From positions 58,739,934 to 58,803,933 of the forward strand of contig NC_063169.1 of the NCBI RefSeq assembly GCF_023159225.1: a stretch of DNA of 64,000 bases, in the 5' to 3' direction. The number at the start of each line of letters is the position of its first letter. Positions within the stretch are counted from its first letter, which is position 1. This document shows, one piece after another, positions 34,051 to 45,297 of the stretch. A program made the translations under genes and the position numbers. Below the pieces are notes generated by a model. That model was not told the DNA's origin, made no database searches, and saw nothing but the letters and a program-made list of their open reading frames with translations. The DNA is from Perognathus longimembris pacificus (lineage: Eukaryota; Chordata; Mammalia; Rodentia; Heteromyidae).

Positions 34051-34165
34051 GCCAGGTGTGGTGGCTCTAATTGCAGCACTCAGTAAGCTGAGGCAGGAGG
34101 GTGGCCAGTTTGAGGCCAGCCTGGGCTCTGGGCTGAGAACCTGCTTTAAAAAAAAAGAAAAAGGG
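34051..34165 (+). mobile_element. B1 SINE monomer
   Basis: 'agccaggtgtggtggctcta', 'gctgaggcaggagggtggcc', A-rich tail. Confidence 0.88.
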
Positions 34166-34228
34166 AAAAGAGGGAGGAACATTTTTCAATTAAAATAATC
34201 TCCTCACCCAATTATAAGTATCTTTTGC

Positions 34229-34248
34229 TCTCTCTCTCTCTCTCTCTG
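34229..34248. repeat. (CT)n short repeat
   Basis: About 10 CT units. Confidence 0.9.
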
Positions 34249-34569
34249 GCTATGTTTCACATAAGAAAAATAATCATGAATGGATACGATCTCAATTCAC
34301 ATGTCAACATGAACAAACAAACATGTTCTCATACATGTTTGTGTAAACATGTTACTGCTATGCTTAGGGAACTTGCTGTAAACGCTACTTTCACAGAACA
34401 TACCATAATCCATCAGGTTGCTGTAGCCCAAACCAAAGCACCATGCTCCAATCATGGAACCTTTATACTAACAATTTTTTTAAACAGAAAATACCCTATA
34501 CAGTTTACAAATGAATCTTTCAATATATTTCAAATAATTTCCTGAGGTGTGGAAAGGATCACAAAATCT

Positions 34570-34570
<1 letters not shown>

Positions 34571-34622
<52 letters not shown>
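34571..34622. repeat. (AC)n microsatellite
   Basis: About 25 AC units. Confidence 0.97.
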
Positions 34623-34624
<2 letters not shown>

Positions 34625-34739
34625 CAAAAGCCATGAGAGAGAGAGAAAAGCGCTGACAAATTAACACTGGCAAAAGTCAGCCACATTCGGAGGTGGGGGT
34701 TGGGCTCTGGACAGAGGCTCAGGCCTTCAGTCTAGAGAC

Positions 34740-35330
34740 CACTGCTACTGATCAACAGCTCAACAAATGAACAACGGCTACAGCCAGGCACATCTCATTG
34801 AATGGAGAATATTAGAAGAGCCCTTCAATCTCTTCCAAGATGCTCCTCATCATAAGAGAAGCACAAATTAAAACCATGCTGAGATTTTCTTTTTTCACTT
34901 ATTAGATTGGCAAAAACCCAGTCATTTTAACAGCCCACTGTTGCCAAGGGTTTGGAACAGCTACTCTCAATGCCCAAGCCCACAGAAGGCGGGGTCTATG
35001 CACAGGTCTGTGGCAGGCAATGGACAATCCTTGTCCATGAGGTTAGCATAGGTTTCCTTTGCTCTCACGACCCCATCTTTAGGTTCATATCCTGTAGATA
35101 AACTATGTTCATAGGACATGAGCAATTGTTTATAGTAGCAAATGCTTAATAATAGAAGGCATAAACTAATGGAAGGTGATGAAGTAGAGGTTGCCAATTT
35201 TGAAGAATCCTTAGAACCTTGGATGGGAGAAGGAGAGATGAAAACACAGAATTTATAAGGGAAGTAGTGCCAAGATACAATAATGTGGCCTGACAAGTGA
35301 AAAGCCATAGAGATGTCAAGATTCACATGT
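34740..35330 (+). mobile_element. Old L1 ORF2-like fragment
   Basis: 'gcacaaattaaaaccatgct', 'cttattagattggcaaaaac' and 'ccaagggtttggaacagcta' match conserved L1 ORF2 DNA. The part after 34980 is much decayed and assigned with less confidence. Confidence 0.55.
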
Positions 35331-35384
35331 TTATAGAAGCCACACTGCTGATCAGACTAGCTCCATAAGCGAAGTTGTCTCTGG

Positions 35385-35560
35385 ACAGCTTGTGCCACAC
35401 ACTGTCCCAAATGCTGCCCAAGTGGTATTGTCACAGAGAGGTAAACCAGAATGAGTTCCATTTTCCAGATGGAAACAACAGAGGCCCGCAGAGTTTAAAT
35501 AGCATGCCTGTGCTCACGAGGCTTAAGGACGAAGCCACACTGGAATCTGGCTGGCGGTGG
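35385..35560 (-). mobile_element. MIR SINE
   Basis: 'ttccagatggaaacaacaga', 'aatagcatgcctgtgctcac' and 'gccacactggaatctggctg' match the reverse MIR core. The overlapping 131-codon and 158-codon frames are not genes. Confidence 0.65.
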
Positions 35561-36149
35561 TTGCAGAGCGCTGCGGAGCCTTGTGCTGCCCATTTCTGGA
35601 TCTCTGGAAGAGGAGAGGTCACAGAAGAAGCAAGATCCGGCAGGCCCAAGGACAGGTCTGGATTCTGCAAGATCCCTCTGAGGCTGGAAAAGAGGAAAGA
35701 ACCAGGACAGGCGTGGATAAGCAGACACATGGCGGGTGTGCCAAACAATGAGTGGGAAGCAAGCAGTTGACAATTTAGAGCCTGTTTTGCTTTGCTTTGC
35801 TTTGCTTTGAATGAGGTCAGGTTGACGTTTTCTCTTGAAAGCTAGCGAGTTTGCAAGCTGGGCTGAACTCAGAATGCTGTGTGTGCCATGAAAGATGAAC
35901 TCAATCAGAAGCAATGAAGGGAGCAACCCCAGCCCAAGACGTGCTCCTGTCTGAGGAAATGCCAAATGCAACCTGAACTAATCAGTAGTTCTTCTTCCAG
36001 TTCTTCACCTCACCTGATTGTTGAGCTCAAATAAATTAAATGTGTCTATCACACCACGCCACCAAAGGCTCGTTCAGTCTCCCTGTCTAGAGTGCTTCTC
36101 AAGGAGTTTTTTTGATCTATCCTTGCTGAGGAAAGAAAAACATAATTTC
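35561..36149. other. No gene; short (TTTGC)n at 35787-35809
   Basis: Unique-looking DNA. The pentanucleotide TTTGC is repeated about four times. No exon is recognised. Confidence 0.45.
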
Positions 36150-36173
36150 AACTGTTGTTGTTGTTGTTGTTGT

Positions 36174-36389
36174 TCTGGTCTTGGGGCTTGAACTCAGGGC
36201 CTGGGCACTGTCCTTGAGCTGTTTTGCTCTAGGCTAGTGCTTTAGCACTAGAGCTACAGCTCCTCTTCTGACTTTTTGGTGGTAAACTGGAGATAAGAAT
36301 TTCATGGAATTTCCTGCCCAGGCTGTCCAGAGTGATTCTTAGATACTGGGCTCCTAAGTAGCCAGAATTACAGGCCTGAGGGCCTGCTT
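36174..36389 (-). mobile_element. B1-like/ID-like composite SINE with (TTG)n tail
   Basis: Reverse copy: 'ggtcttggggcttgaactca' to 'gccagaattacaggcctga', preceded by a TTG repeat at 36150-36173 that is its 3' tail. Confidence 0.85.
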
Positions 36390-36492
36390 TTGTATTTATG
36401 GCTCCATAATCAAGATTATGAGCTTATTCTAAAATCTATTTTACTCATATCTTGCAAAGAATATTTGCATACACCTCTGTTCTGGCCATCTC

Positions 36493-36750
36493 AATAATTG
36501 AGATTCTGGGGCTGGGGATATAGCCTAGTAGCAAGAGTGCCTGCCTCGGATACACGAGGCCCTAGGTTCGATTCCCCAGCACCACATATACAGAAAAAAA
36601 AAACGGCTAGAAGCAGCGCTGTGGCTCAAGTGGCAGAGTGCTAGCCTTGAGCGGGAAGAAGCCAGGGACAGTGCTCAGGCCCTGAGTCCAAGGCCCAGGA
36701 CTGGCCAAAAATATATATATATATATATATATATAATAATTGAGATTCTG
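36493..36750 (+). mobile_element. Young ID/ID-like dimeric SINE with 16-bp target duplication
   Basis: The body at 36509-36710 is close to the consensus of the other dimers. It is followed by a (TA)n tail. The identical 16-mer aataattgagattctg flanks it at 36493-36508 and 36735-36750, the hallmark of a recent L1-driven insertion. Confidence 0.95.
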
Positions 36751-36858
36751 AATTAAGCTACAAAATAATTCATTTTAGAAGATTTTAACTACCATGGGGA
36801 ACAGGAAATATTTCTCTCTATTAAACTGCTTACTTTGCCACTGGAAGAAAAATGAATT

Positions 36859-37108
36859 TGCCAGGCACCAGTGGCTCACACCTGTACTCCTAGCTACTTA
36901 AGAGCCTGAGGTCTAAACATTAAGAAGCTAGCCTAAGCAGGAAAGTCCATGAGCTTCTTATCTCCAATTAACCACCAAAAACAAAGTTAGACACAAAGTT
37001 GGCTTAAGCTGTAGAACGCTATCTTTGAGCAAAAAAATAAATAAAAATCAGTGATAGTGCCCAAGCCCTGAGTTTAAGCACCAGTTCCAGCACATGCGCA
37101 CACACACA
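36859..37108 (+). mobile_element. B1-like/ID-like composite SINE
   Basis: 'gccaggcaccagtggctcac' to 'gagtttaagcaccagttcca', ending in a short CA tail. Confidence 0.85.
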
Positions 37109-37165
37109 GGAATTGATCTTATATATTTGTAAAGATGTACTTTTACACAGATTAAATGGCTTATG

Positions 37166-37399
37166 TATCTTCATATACTTGTTTTTTTTTTTGGCCAGTC
37201 CTGGGCCTTGGACTCAGGGCCTGAGCACTGTCCCTGGCTTCTTCCCACTCAAGGGTAGCACTCTGCCACCTGAGCCACAGCGCCCCTTCTGGCCGTTTTC
37301 CATATATGTGGTGCTGGGGAATCGAACCGAGAGCTTCATGTGTAGGAGGCAAGCACTCTTGCCACTAGGCCATATCCCCAGCCCTATCTTCATATACTT
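37166..37399 (-). mobile_element. ID/ID-like dimeric SINE with 15-bp target duplication
   Basis: Reverse body at 37191-37384. The 15-mer tatcttcatatactt flanks it at 37166-37180 and 37385-37399. The open frame across it is a SINE translation. Confidence 0.95.
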
Positions 37400-37518
37400 T
37401 ATACTTAGGATAACACACTCTTTTCTGTTTCCAAGGGATCAGTTCAGTTCTTGTCCAAATATTCATAAATTCCACACTAATTATGTCTTTCTATAGTCTG
37501 TTTTAACAACTCCAATCT

Positions 37519-37995
37519 AGCCAGATGCTGGTAGCTCATATATGTGATTCTAGCTACTCAAGCTAGAGATGTGAGGATCAGTGTTCCAAGCCAGCCCAGG
37601 CAAGAACATCAGTGAGACTCTTTTTGTTTTTTTTGTTTTGGTGTGTGGTGGGGGGGGGAGGGGAAGGCAGTCCTGGGCCTTTGACTCAGGGCCTGAGCAC
37701 TGTCCCTGGCTTCTTTTTGCTCAGGGCTAGCACTCTGCCAACTTGAGCCACAGCGCCACTGCTGGCCTTTTCTATATATGTGGTGCTCAGGAATCGAACC
37801 TAGGGCTTCATGTATACAAGGCAAGCACTCTTGCCACTAGGCCATATTCCCAACCCCTAGTGAGACTCTTATCTCCAATCAATTGCAAAAAACCTGGAAA
37901 AGGAGGTATGGCTGAAGTGGTAGAGTACTAGCATTGAGCAAAAAAGCTCAGGGACAGTGCCCAGGTCCTGAGGTCAAGCCCCAGAAACAGCACCA
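37519..37995 (+). mobile_element. B1-like/ID-like composite SINE split by a later SINE
   Basis: The left part at 37519-37622 and right part at 37859-37995 join exactly at the motif agtgagactctt, which is duplicated on both sides of the inserted element. Confidence 0.92.
37611..37870 (-). mobile_element. ID/ID-like dimeric SINE nested in an older SINE
   Basis: Reverse body 'ggcagtcctgggcctttgac' to 'gccatattcccaacccc' with a T/G-rich tail at 37621-37668. The 12-bp duplication agtgagactctt lies at 37611-37622 and 37859-37870. Confidence 0.95.
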
Positions 37996-38000
37996 AAAAA

Positions 38001-38725
38001 AAAAAAAAAGAAGAAAAACAAACCCCTCCAATTTAAGGAACTGTACCAGCCAATTCTTTTATTCCAAATAATATCTTCAGAAAAAAAAATCCACTGAACA
38101 ACATTTTAAAAATTCAACTAAAAAAATAAATGTGAATTCATCTTTAGAGTGCGTTGCTATGTAACATGGAAGGACACACAGCATAAAACATTAACATCTA
38201 AACAGCTGGAGTGTTTTTAAATCAGATGTCTAGGAAATTGCCTCAATTGGATGTTTTATTTCCCCAAACTCTTCTATCTAGGACCTAATTAAATTACAGA
38301 GTAAATGCTTCCAAAAATAATGAAACCACTGGACTAATACAGGAAAGCCACAATCAGCTAAAGTACAGGACACAAGGAGAGCAGGAGATGAAGGTGAGCA
38401 TGCGTAGAGACAAAAAGCCTGCTCAGACTACGTGCTGATGCTCAATCATATCTGCCAAGCCCTGCTTCCCTGCTTCGAGGCCTTTTGGTAAACAACTGCA
38501 CCTATGTACTGCATAGGCAGTCATTTACCTTCCTTCCTTCACAGATGCTCTTAGCTGATGCCTTTTAAAGCAATATCTCAAATGTTCTTCCCACAACCAA
38601 CAGTAAGAAAAATGTATTACAAGCTAGTTCAACCATATATCTAAGAAATAAAAGCCGAACATGGCAATGCTTACCTTGCTAATGATAATGCAATCAAAGG
38701 TCTCTTTTTAGTTATTTAGTTTTTT
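38001..38725. other. No gene recognised
   Basis: AT-rich unique-looking DNA following the SINE A-tail. Confidence 0.4.
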
Positions 38726-38953
38726 TGTGCCAGGACTGGGTCTTGAACTCTGGACCTTGCATTCTCCCTGGCTTTTACACTCAAGGCTGGTGCGTTACAT
38801 TTGAACCACAGCTCCACTTCTGGATTTTTGCTGGTTAATTGGAGATAAGAATTTCTTGGGTTTACCTGTCCAGGCTAACTTTGAACCCTTATCCTCAGAT
38901 CACAGCCTCTTCAGTAGCTAGGACTACAGGCATGAGCCACTAGTACCTGGCTT
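38726..38953 (-). mobile_element. B1-like/ID-like composite SINE
   Basis: Reverse: 'gtgccaggactgggtcttga' to 'gactacaggcatgagccact'. Confidence 0.87.
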
Positions 38954-39689
38954 TTTTTTTAAGTCAAGAGTTCAAAAACTACCACTCCAATTACTTTACT
39001 GACATGACTCTGAGTGACACAGTCCTACAAGGGTATTCAGAAAATAAGTGTGATTTGTCTAAAGATTAGGAAAAGGGTGATTCCTCTATAACAGAGACTG
39101 TAACCAACTGAAGATGGATATGTATATATATATATTTTTTTTTTTTGCTTTCTGATGATTGGGAAATAAAATGTGTTCATGCAAAACAGACATTGAATTC
39201 GGACTTTTAGTCTCTTTCTGAGCTAGAAGATGTTCTCTTCTGATCATGAGTAAAAGTAACCACAGCTCCCAGTTGCAAAGTCACAAGGAGTAACAAATGT
39301 ACATGTGTGAGCACAAATGCACACACATACACATATATGTTGCATGAATAGCAAGCTGGGTTCATGACATTAAAAACAGCATCAGAGGAGTTAAGGAGTT
39401 TATGCGCCCACTCCACCACCTGGTAAAAAACTGAGCAGGCCAAGGTAGCAAGTGTCAGGGTCGACTTGTGTGAAAAGAACAGTTGCTGTCCTCTTAACTC
39501 TCCTGTGACCACCTACTCTCCTTCTCTCCCTGCCTCTGGTTTCCAAATTGCAAATTCATTAACGATGGCTAGTGTCCCATTTATCTCTTACTTGCTAAAC
39601 TTCTCACCTTCTTACTCCTAAATATCACGAGTTGCTTATAGCTCCTTGTCTATCGGGAAAGGAATTAAAAGTCATTTTTCCTCTGGTGA
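38954..39689. other. No gene recognised
   Basis: Unique-looking. 39119-39135 is a short (TA)n. No exon seen. Confidence 0.4.
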
Positions 39690-40065
39690 CAGAGGCACCC
39701 TTCTGCGTCCTGGCTCGGGCTAGCCCACCAGCAGCAGGAAAACGTGTGGCCTGCACGGAGTCCACCCCAGCATGCTGTAGACAGTGTTCTGGTGAACTGT
39801 GCTCGATCCTGCCCAGTTCAATCGCTCAGCGAACCTCAGGCTGCTCCACAGACGCTGAAAGAGGCGAGCTTCTGCACCTCATGCTTCCAGCACTTCTCCC
39901 GGGCCAGGTACGAGGCACGAAGACCCCGGACACAGCATCCTTGGAGAAGTGCCAAATGCCCTGCCACCTCTGCCTATCCACACCACTTCCCTCCACCCTC
40001 CCTCCTCGTCCAGGCTTCCAATCTCTTGCCACAGCCCAGAATCCTCGAGTTCACAGATGCATGCA
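39690..40065. other. GC-richer single-copy patch with long open frames
   Basis: This patch is richer in G+C and CpG than its surroundings and has no recognisable repeat. Two overlapping plus-strand frames (171 and 158 codons) cross it. The second reads into a His-rich CAT/CAC repeat. Neither resembles a known protein, so I treat it as non-coding or as part of an unknown exon. Confidence 0.35.
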
Positions 40066-40097
40066 AATCAATGGCCAAAGGCACCTCACAACATCAC

Positions 40098-40185
40098 TAC
40101 CATTTTCACCATCGTCATCATCACCACCATGGCCACCATCACAATAATCACCACCACCACCACTCGTACCATCACATACCACTCC
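40098..40185. repeat. CAT/CAC trinucleotide-like simple repeat
   Basis: 'catcatcaccaccatggcca' and 'caccaccaccaccactcgta' type units. Confidence 0.9.
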
Positions 40186-40562
40186 ATGCAGGACACAACA
40201 AAAAACAAACACAGGTGTAATGGCCAAGTTATTTCAAACCTAAATTGGCATGTACCAGAAGTTTCCCTAAGAGAAGTGATTTCCAAGTTGGAAGCGGTTT
40301 TCATGACGTAGTAAATCAAAATCGTGAGGACCCGACAGGTGGCTGACAAATGATAGCCAAGGCCTGCGGTGATCTGCGGCCCAGGGAAGGGAGACCTGAG
40401 GCGGAGCATCTCATCAATGTGTCTCTCCAGGGAGAGGCAGCACTCTGCCAATCAGGATGGGCCTGATAGGTGGAGAGCAGAACTGGCTGCCCAGGCATCT
40501 AGCCACTATTGCTAGAGATCTGCTGGCCTTCACATCTGGCCCTTCTTAAGAACTAATTCTCT

Positions 40563-40892
40563 AAGCCAATCACAGTGGTTCACACCTGTATTCCTAGATC
40601 ATTGGGAGGCAGAGATCAGAGGATAACAGTTTAAGGCCAGCCTGGAAAAAAATTGGAGACACTTCATCTCAACTAATAAAAGAAAATAAATCTAATATTT
40701 TTTTTAAAAAAACTGACTACCTGTCATCCCAGCTATAAAAGATAAAAGAAGTGAAAATTAGGAGGATCACTATTCAAGGCTAGTCTGGGTAAAATGTTAG
40801 TGAGACCTCATCTCAACAAATATAACAAGCATGGTGGTACATATATATACACACACATATAGATATACACACATATAGATATGCATACACAG

Positions 40893-40949
<57 letters not shown>

Positions 40950-41140
40950 TCATGAGTGGAACAGGTAGGATTGTAGTTCATGATCAACTAGGGCAAAACC
41001 CACCAGAACTTATCAGGAAAATAATGGGGGAAAAAAGCAAAAAGAACCAAAGACATGGCTTGAATGGTAGAGCACTTGCAGGTGTGATGGGCTGAGTAAA
41101 GTGTGGTTGCTGCTGAGTACAGTCCAAAAAAAAGAAAGAA
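40563..41140 (+). mobile_element. Old trimeric SINE (B1-B1-ID), split by a GATA repeat
   Basis: The first B1-like unit (agccaatcacagtggttcac ... aggccagcctgg) is followed by a second (ctacctgtcatcccagctat ... caaggctagtctggg). After the GATA array comes an ID-like unit (catggcttgaatggtagagc ... cttgcaggtgtga). Confidence 0.6.
40843..40949. repeat. (TA/CA) and (GATA)n microsatellite
   Basis: TA/CA-rich lead-in, then about 14 GATA units at 40893-40949. Confidence 0.95.
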
Positions 41141-41179
41141 GGGCTGTCCAACATTCACCTGCTTTCCTTGCCCGGCAGG

Positions 41180-41850
41180 GAATGCCTAACTCCTATGCAA
41201 GTGCATGCTTATCAAGTTTAGTGCACTTCCTGGTCATAGATATTATGTCTTGACTTTTTCAAAAGTAATAACTGTAAATAAGCAAGCCGTGGTAATTCAC
41301 ACAATGGAATTTTATTTGGCACTAAAGAAATGAGCTACCATGCCTGGAAAGGTCATGGCAGAACCTGAGTGTATATTGATGGCTAAGTGAAGAAAAGCCA
41401 ATATGAACAAGCTATTGACTGCATAACTCTAACTGCATGACATTCTGGAAAAGGCGGACAGTAAAGAGATCGGGGTTTCTGGAGACTATGGAGCAGGAAT
41501 GATAATTGCATCGAGCAGAGGAGAGATTCTAAAGCCATGGAACTATTCCATGTGCTAAAATATTGGTGAATAAATATCATTATACATTTGTCAAAACCCA
41601 TAGGCCACAAAAAGAAGAAGAGTGAACACAAATATGAACCCTTGGCTGATAATGATGTCAGTATTGGTTCAGCAACTGTAACAAGTGTACCTGCTGGCTG
41701 GGGGTGGGGGTGGGTAGGCATAAGAACGTGGGGAAGGCTGGGGGGTGTGCCTAGCAAGGGAGAGAGCATTAAGGAGAAGGCTATAGTTTCTGCACAATAC
41801 TGCTGTAAATCTAAACCTGTTCTGAAAAATAAAGTCAATTTATTTTAAAT
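41180..41850 (+). mobile_element. Old L1 3' end (3' UTR)
   Basis: 'catgacattctggaaaaggc', 'attatacatttgtcaaaacc', 'ggctgataatgatgtcagta', 'tgctgtaaatctaaacctgt' and 'aaaaataaagtcaattta' follow the ancient L1 3' UTR closely. The polyadenylation signal is intact. Confidence 0.82.
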
Positions 41851-41868
41851 GGGGGGGGGTGGGTAACA

Positions 41869-42423
41869 AAGGAAGGAAGAAAGGAGGGATGGAGGGAGGG
41901 GAGGAGGAAAGGAAGGAGGAAGGAAGGAAGGAAGGAAGGAAGGAAGGAAGGAAGGAAGGAAGGAAGAAAGGAAGGAAGAAAGGAAGGAAGGAATAAAGGA
42001 AAGAAGGAAGGAAGCAAAGAAGGAAGGAAGGAAGGAAGGAAGGAAAGAAGGAAGGAGGAAGGAAGGAGGAAGGAAGCAAAGAAGGAAGGAAGGAAGGAAG
42101 GAAGGAAGGAAAGAAGGAAGGAGGAAGGAAGGAGGAAGGAAGGAAGGAAAGAAGGAAGGAAGGAAAGAAGGAAGGAAGGAAGGAAGGAAGGAAGGAAGGA
42201 AGGAAGGAAAGAAGGAAAGAAGGAAGGAAAGAAGGAAGGAAGGAAGGAAGGAAGGAAGGAAGGAAGGAAAGAAGGAAGGAAGGAAGGAAGGAAAGAAGGA
42301 AGGAAGGAAAGAAGGAAAGAAGGAAGGAAGGAAGGAGGGAGGGAGGGGAAGAAGGAAGGAAGGAAGGAAGGAAGGAAGGAAGGAAGGAAGGAAGGAAGGA
42401 AGGAAGGAAGGAAGGAAGGAAGG
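41869..42423. repeat. Large (GGAA)n microsatellite, about 550 bp
   Basis: GGAA units with scattered GGAG, AGAA and CAAA variants begin right after the L1 tail. The two minus-strand frames of over 200 codons across it encode only Ser/Phe/Leu/Pro repeats and are not genes. Confidence 0.98.
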
Positions 42424-43189
42424 GAAAGCCTGATCTTCCTTTGAAGATCAGAAGGTAATGTCCCACAGGCCTGTGCAAGTAACATAAGCTAGTGCCATTT
42501 TCTTTTTTTTTTTAGCACAGTAGGCACTTCCGTACTTCGGATCCAAATTGGTTATCTGAATGAGAGATGTGCTGGGATCTTTTGAGTTTCCTCAGTGTGA
42601 CAGAGACCCTCACATCTTGTTGAAGTCTTTTCATCAGCTGAGCAGATTCAACCTCAGACTTATAACCCCGATCTTTTCTTTCCGGAGATTACACCACACT
42701 ACTTAGCCTTCACATTAACTTATTTCACTCAGTTTCTTCATCGTTTCCTTGGTTAAATGTGTACTTGGTTCATGCATTTCCTGTACTACACAGCATTATC
42801 CTAAGCATATGGCCAGCATACAATAGATCACTTGCATTTGAAGCTTAAAAATGCTGAATTAACAGCTGGACATGCTTACCATCTAGCTACTTGGGAGGCT
42901 GAGAGCAGGAAGATTTCCGTTTGGGGAGACTTTTACTCAACCAAGTGTTGATGTGTTATCATTCATGCACCTCAGGAAGAAAAATGTAAATTTCCAAGAA
43001 ATCAACAAGAAGTGGAGCGGTAGCAAGCGATGGTGTGAGTGGCATGGTCACAGGCATCCAGGATTGCAGTCTTTTCTCCTTTTAATGCCAGGCTGTGTAG
43101 CATCAGCAACAGCACAGGGCAGATGAACTTGTAGGACTAAGTTCCAAAGGACCCAGCCCTTCCTTCAGTCCTGCTCTCCTCAGCTCAGG
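42424..43189. other. No gene; B1 fragment at about 42860-42925
   Basis: 'ctagctacttgggaggctga' is a partial B1. Otherwise unique-looking. Confidence 0.5.
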
Positions 43190-43262
43190 ACATGTTTCTG
43201 TGGACTGAACCTGGTATCTCCCCATGAGCAATCTACCATGTAGAACCATGTCTCAGCCCTAT
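43190..43262 (-). mobile_element. ID SINE monomer
   Basis: 'tgaacctggtatctccccat ... gagcaatctaccatgtagaa', a decayed reverse ID. Confidence 0.6.
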
Positions 43263-43282
43263 GGTTCATATTTTGATTTTTT

Positions 43283-43520
43283 TTTTTATCAGTCATAAGG
43301 CTTAAACTCAGGACCCAGATGCTGTTCCTGAGATTTTCTACGCAAGGCCAGCACTCTACCACTCTGAGCCACTCTGAGCTCCACTTCTGGTTTTCTGGTG
43401 ATTGATTGGAGATAAGAGTCTCATGGACTTTCCTACCTGGGCTGACTTTGAACCATGATCCTCAGATCTCAGCCTCCTGAGTAGCTAGGAATACAAGTGT
43501 GAGCCGCCAGCACCTGGCTT
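43283..43520 (-). mobile_element. B1-like/ID-like composite SINE
   Basis: Reverse: 'cataaggcttaaactcagga' to 'agctaggaatacaagtgtga'. A short duplication 'gagccactctgagc' lies inside. Confidence 0.85.
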
Positions 43521-43527
43521 GTGTTTT

Positions 43528-43640
43528 GTGTTTGAGATAGAATCTCACTAACTTGTTCTGGGCTGCACTTGACCTCAAGATCCTCTTGCTTCTACCTCCT
43601 AAATGGCTGGGATTAGAGGCATGAATTACCACGCCTAGGT
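43528..43640 (-). mobile_element. B1 SINE monomer
   Basis: Reverse: 'gagatagaatctcactaact' to 'gctgggattagaggcatgaa'. Confidence 0.82.
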
Positions 43641-44212
43641 AGCTCTAGAGCAAACCAGTGCCTCCCAACTCCAGTTTCTCTAGCTATAAGAGAGGATCAT
43701 GTTGCCACCTAGATCATAGAGGACACACCAATATGAAGAATCGCAGCCACTCCTAAACACAGCCAGGAGCCCCCAACATCTCGTGGCTGCTTGCCCTGCA
43801 GTTCACTGTGATCTCCACTTCACTACTGCAGATGCAGTAGCTTGAGGACTCCTTGCCTAAGATCACCAGGCACGAGGCTATCCCAATTTGAGGCTACTTA
43901 ACCCATTCTTTCGCTCTTCATACTGCTCCCCTCTACATCTTCAAGAGGACTATGGAAACTCAAAGATCTACGCAACATATGAAAAAACATATGAAAAGTC
44001 TCCAAACTCACTAACCTCCTTTTCACCCCCATTTTCCCACCAGTAACATTAGCCTAGTCCCTTCTCCCTTTTTCTATTCTGGATGTCACTTTTTTATTCT
44101 TCTTGCTATTTCCTTCTGGGCCTCTCTCCTTGAGCATCATTTTAACTTTCTGCACTTAAAAGGAGAACAAAAACTTAAAGCAACTTTCTTGTAGGTGTAT
44201 GTATATATATAT
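43641..44212. other. No gene recognised
   Basis: Unique-looking, pyrimidine-rich at 44020-44130. Confidence 0.4.
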
Positions 44213-44316
44213 GCTCATCCTGGGGCTTGAATTCAGGGCTTGTCCCTTTTGCAATCCTCACATCTCAGCCTCCTGAGTAGCCAGGATTACAGGCATGAGC
44301 GACTGGCACCTGGCTC
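44213..44316 (-). mobile_element. B1-like/ID-like SINE, internally deleted
   Basis: 'atcctggggcttgaattcag' jumps to 'cctcacatctcagcctcctg' and 'ggattacaggcatgagcgac'. Confidence 0.78.
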
Positions 44317-44569
44317 TTAAAGGTGTATGTCATCAAAATGATCTCTCTGAACACTGCTTTTAAGTGGAACTAAATATTTAGTAAGAATAAAGGACACCTT
44401 TGAAACTTGTTTGTTTGTTTTAACAACCTCTCCCTTGGTTAACTTTAAACATAGCTGAGACTTGCAGTGATAAAATGACGGAATGCCTACTAAGTTTTAA
44501 AAAGAGTCATCACAAAACCAGAAGGCCATTTCCATTTTTAGATTATCAGTGTATGATTACGGTTGAATT

Positions 44570-44600
<31 letters not shown>

Positions 44601-44824
44601 CTTATCTTTATGGGCAGCTTTTACAGAAGGGAAGGCTGTGACTTTCTTACCCAGTTCCTGTTGCCCCTTGTAGATGCTCTTCCCCACCCCCACCTCCATC
44701 CCTACTTTACCCCCAAGACCTCAATAAGCCACTCAGCCCTTCCTTGTACGTCTCTTTCCCCCCCAGAACTAGATTGTATTGTGGCCTGATTTCCCATCAG
44801 TTCAGCCAGGCGATGGAGAGAGCT
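44317..44824. other. No gene; (GAGA)n at 44569-44600
   Basis: A short purine repeat and a C-rich stretch at 44680-44765. No exon is recognised. Confidence 0.45.
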
Positions 44825-44935
44825 TTAAAGCAAACAATTGCAGCATTTTATTCATCTCTGAATTCTGAGAACGCCTGGTACATGAAGATCCCCTACGCAT
44901 TTGCTGAATGATGGAACAATTTGAATTTAGCAGGA
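44825..44935 (+). mobile_element. L2 LINE 3' end fragment
   Basis: 'ttattcatctctgaattctg', 'cgcctggtacatgaag' and 'catttgctgaatgatgg' match the L2 3' terminus. Confidence 0.6.
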
Positions 44936-45071
44936 AAACATGTGGCTTTCAGACAGACGGAGGTTACCATAGGGCAGTGCACTTTGGTGATTACTGGCCC
45001 TTAATTTTCCTAAAGGAAAATAAAGCCTTTGGTTCTTGAGAAGAGGAAATTAATAGGGTGTATTTTTTTTC

Positions 45072-45297
45072 CCCATCCTGGGGCTTGAACTCTGGGCCTA
45101 GGTGCTGTCCCTGAGCCTCTTTGTGCTCAAGGGACACTCTACCACTTGAACCACAGCACCACTTCTGGCTTTTTCTGAGTAGTTTATTAGAGATAAAAGT
45201 CCATGGACTTTTATGTCCCAGCTGGCTTCAAATCATGATCCTCCGATCTCAGCCTACTGAGTAGCTGGGATCACAGAGGAGGGCCAACACCTGGCTA
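45072..45297 (-). mobile_element. B1-like/ID-like composite SINE
   Basis: Reverse: 'cctggggcttgaactctggg' to 'gtagctgggatcacagagga'. Confidence 0.85.

Noticed and set aside
35375..35971. Overlapping 131-, 105- and 158-codon frames
   Set aside because: They cross a reverse MIR and show no homology or splice sites.
39632..40220. 171- and 158-codon plus-strand frames, one with a His-rich end
   Set aside because: The His-rich end is the CAT/CAC simple repeat, and the rest resembles no known protein. Kept only as a GC-rich patch.
41835..42485. Two minus-strand frames of over 200 codons, Ser/Phe/Leu/Pro-rich
   Set aside because: Pure translation of the GGAA microsatellite.
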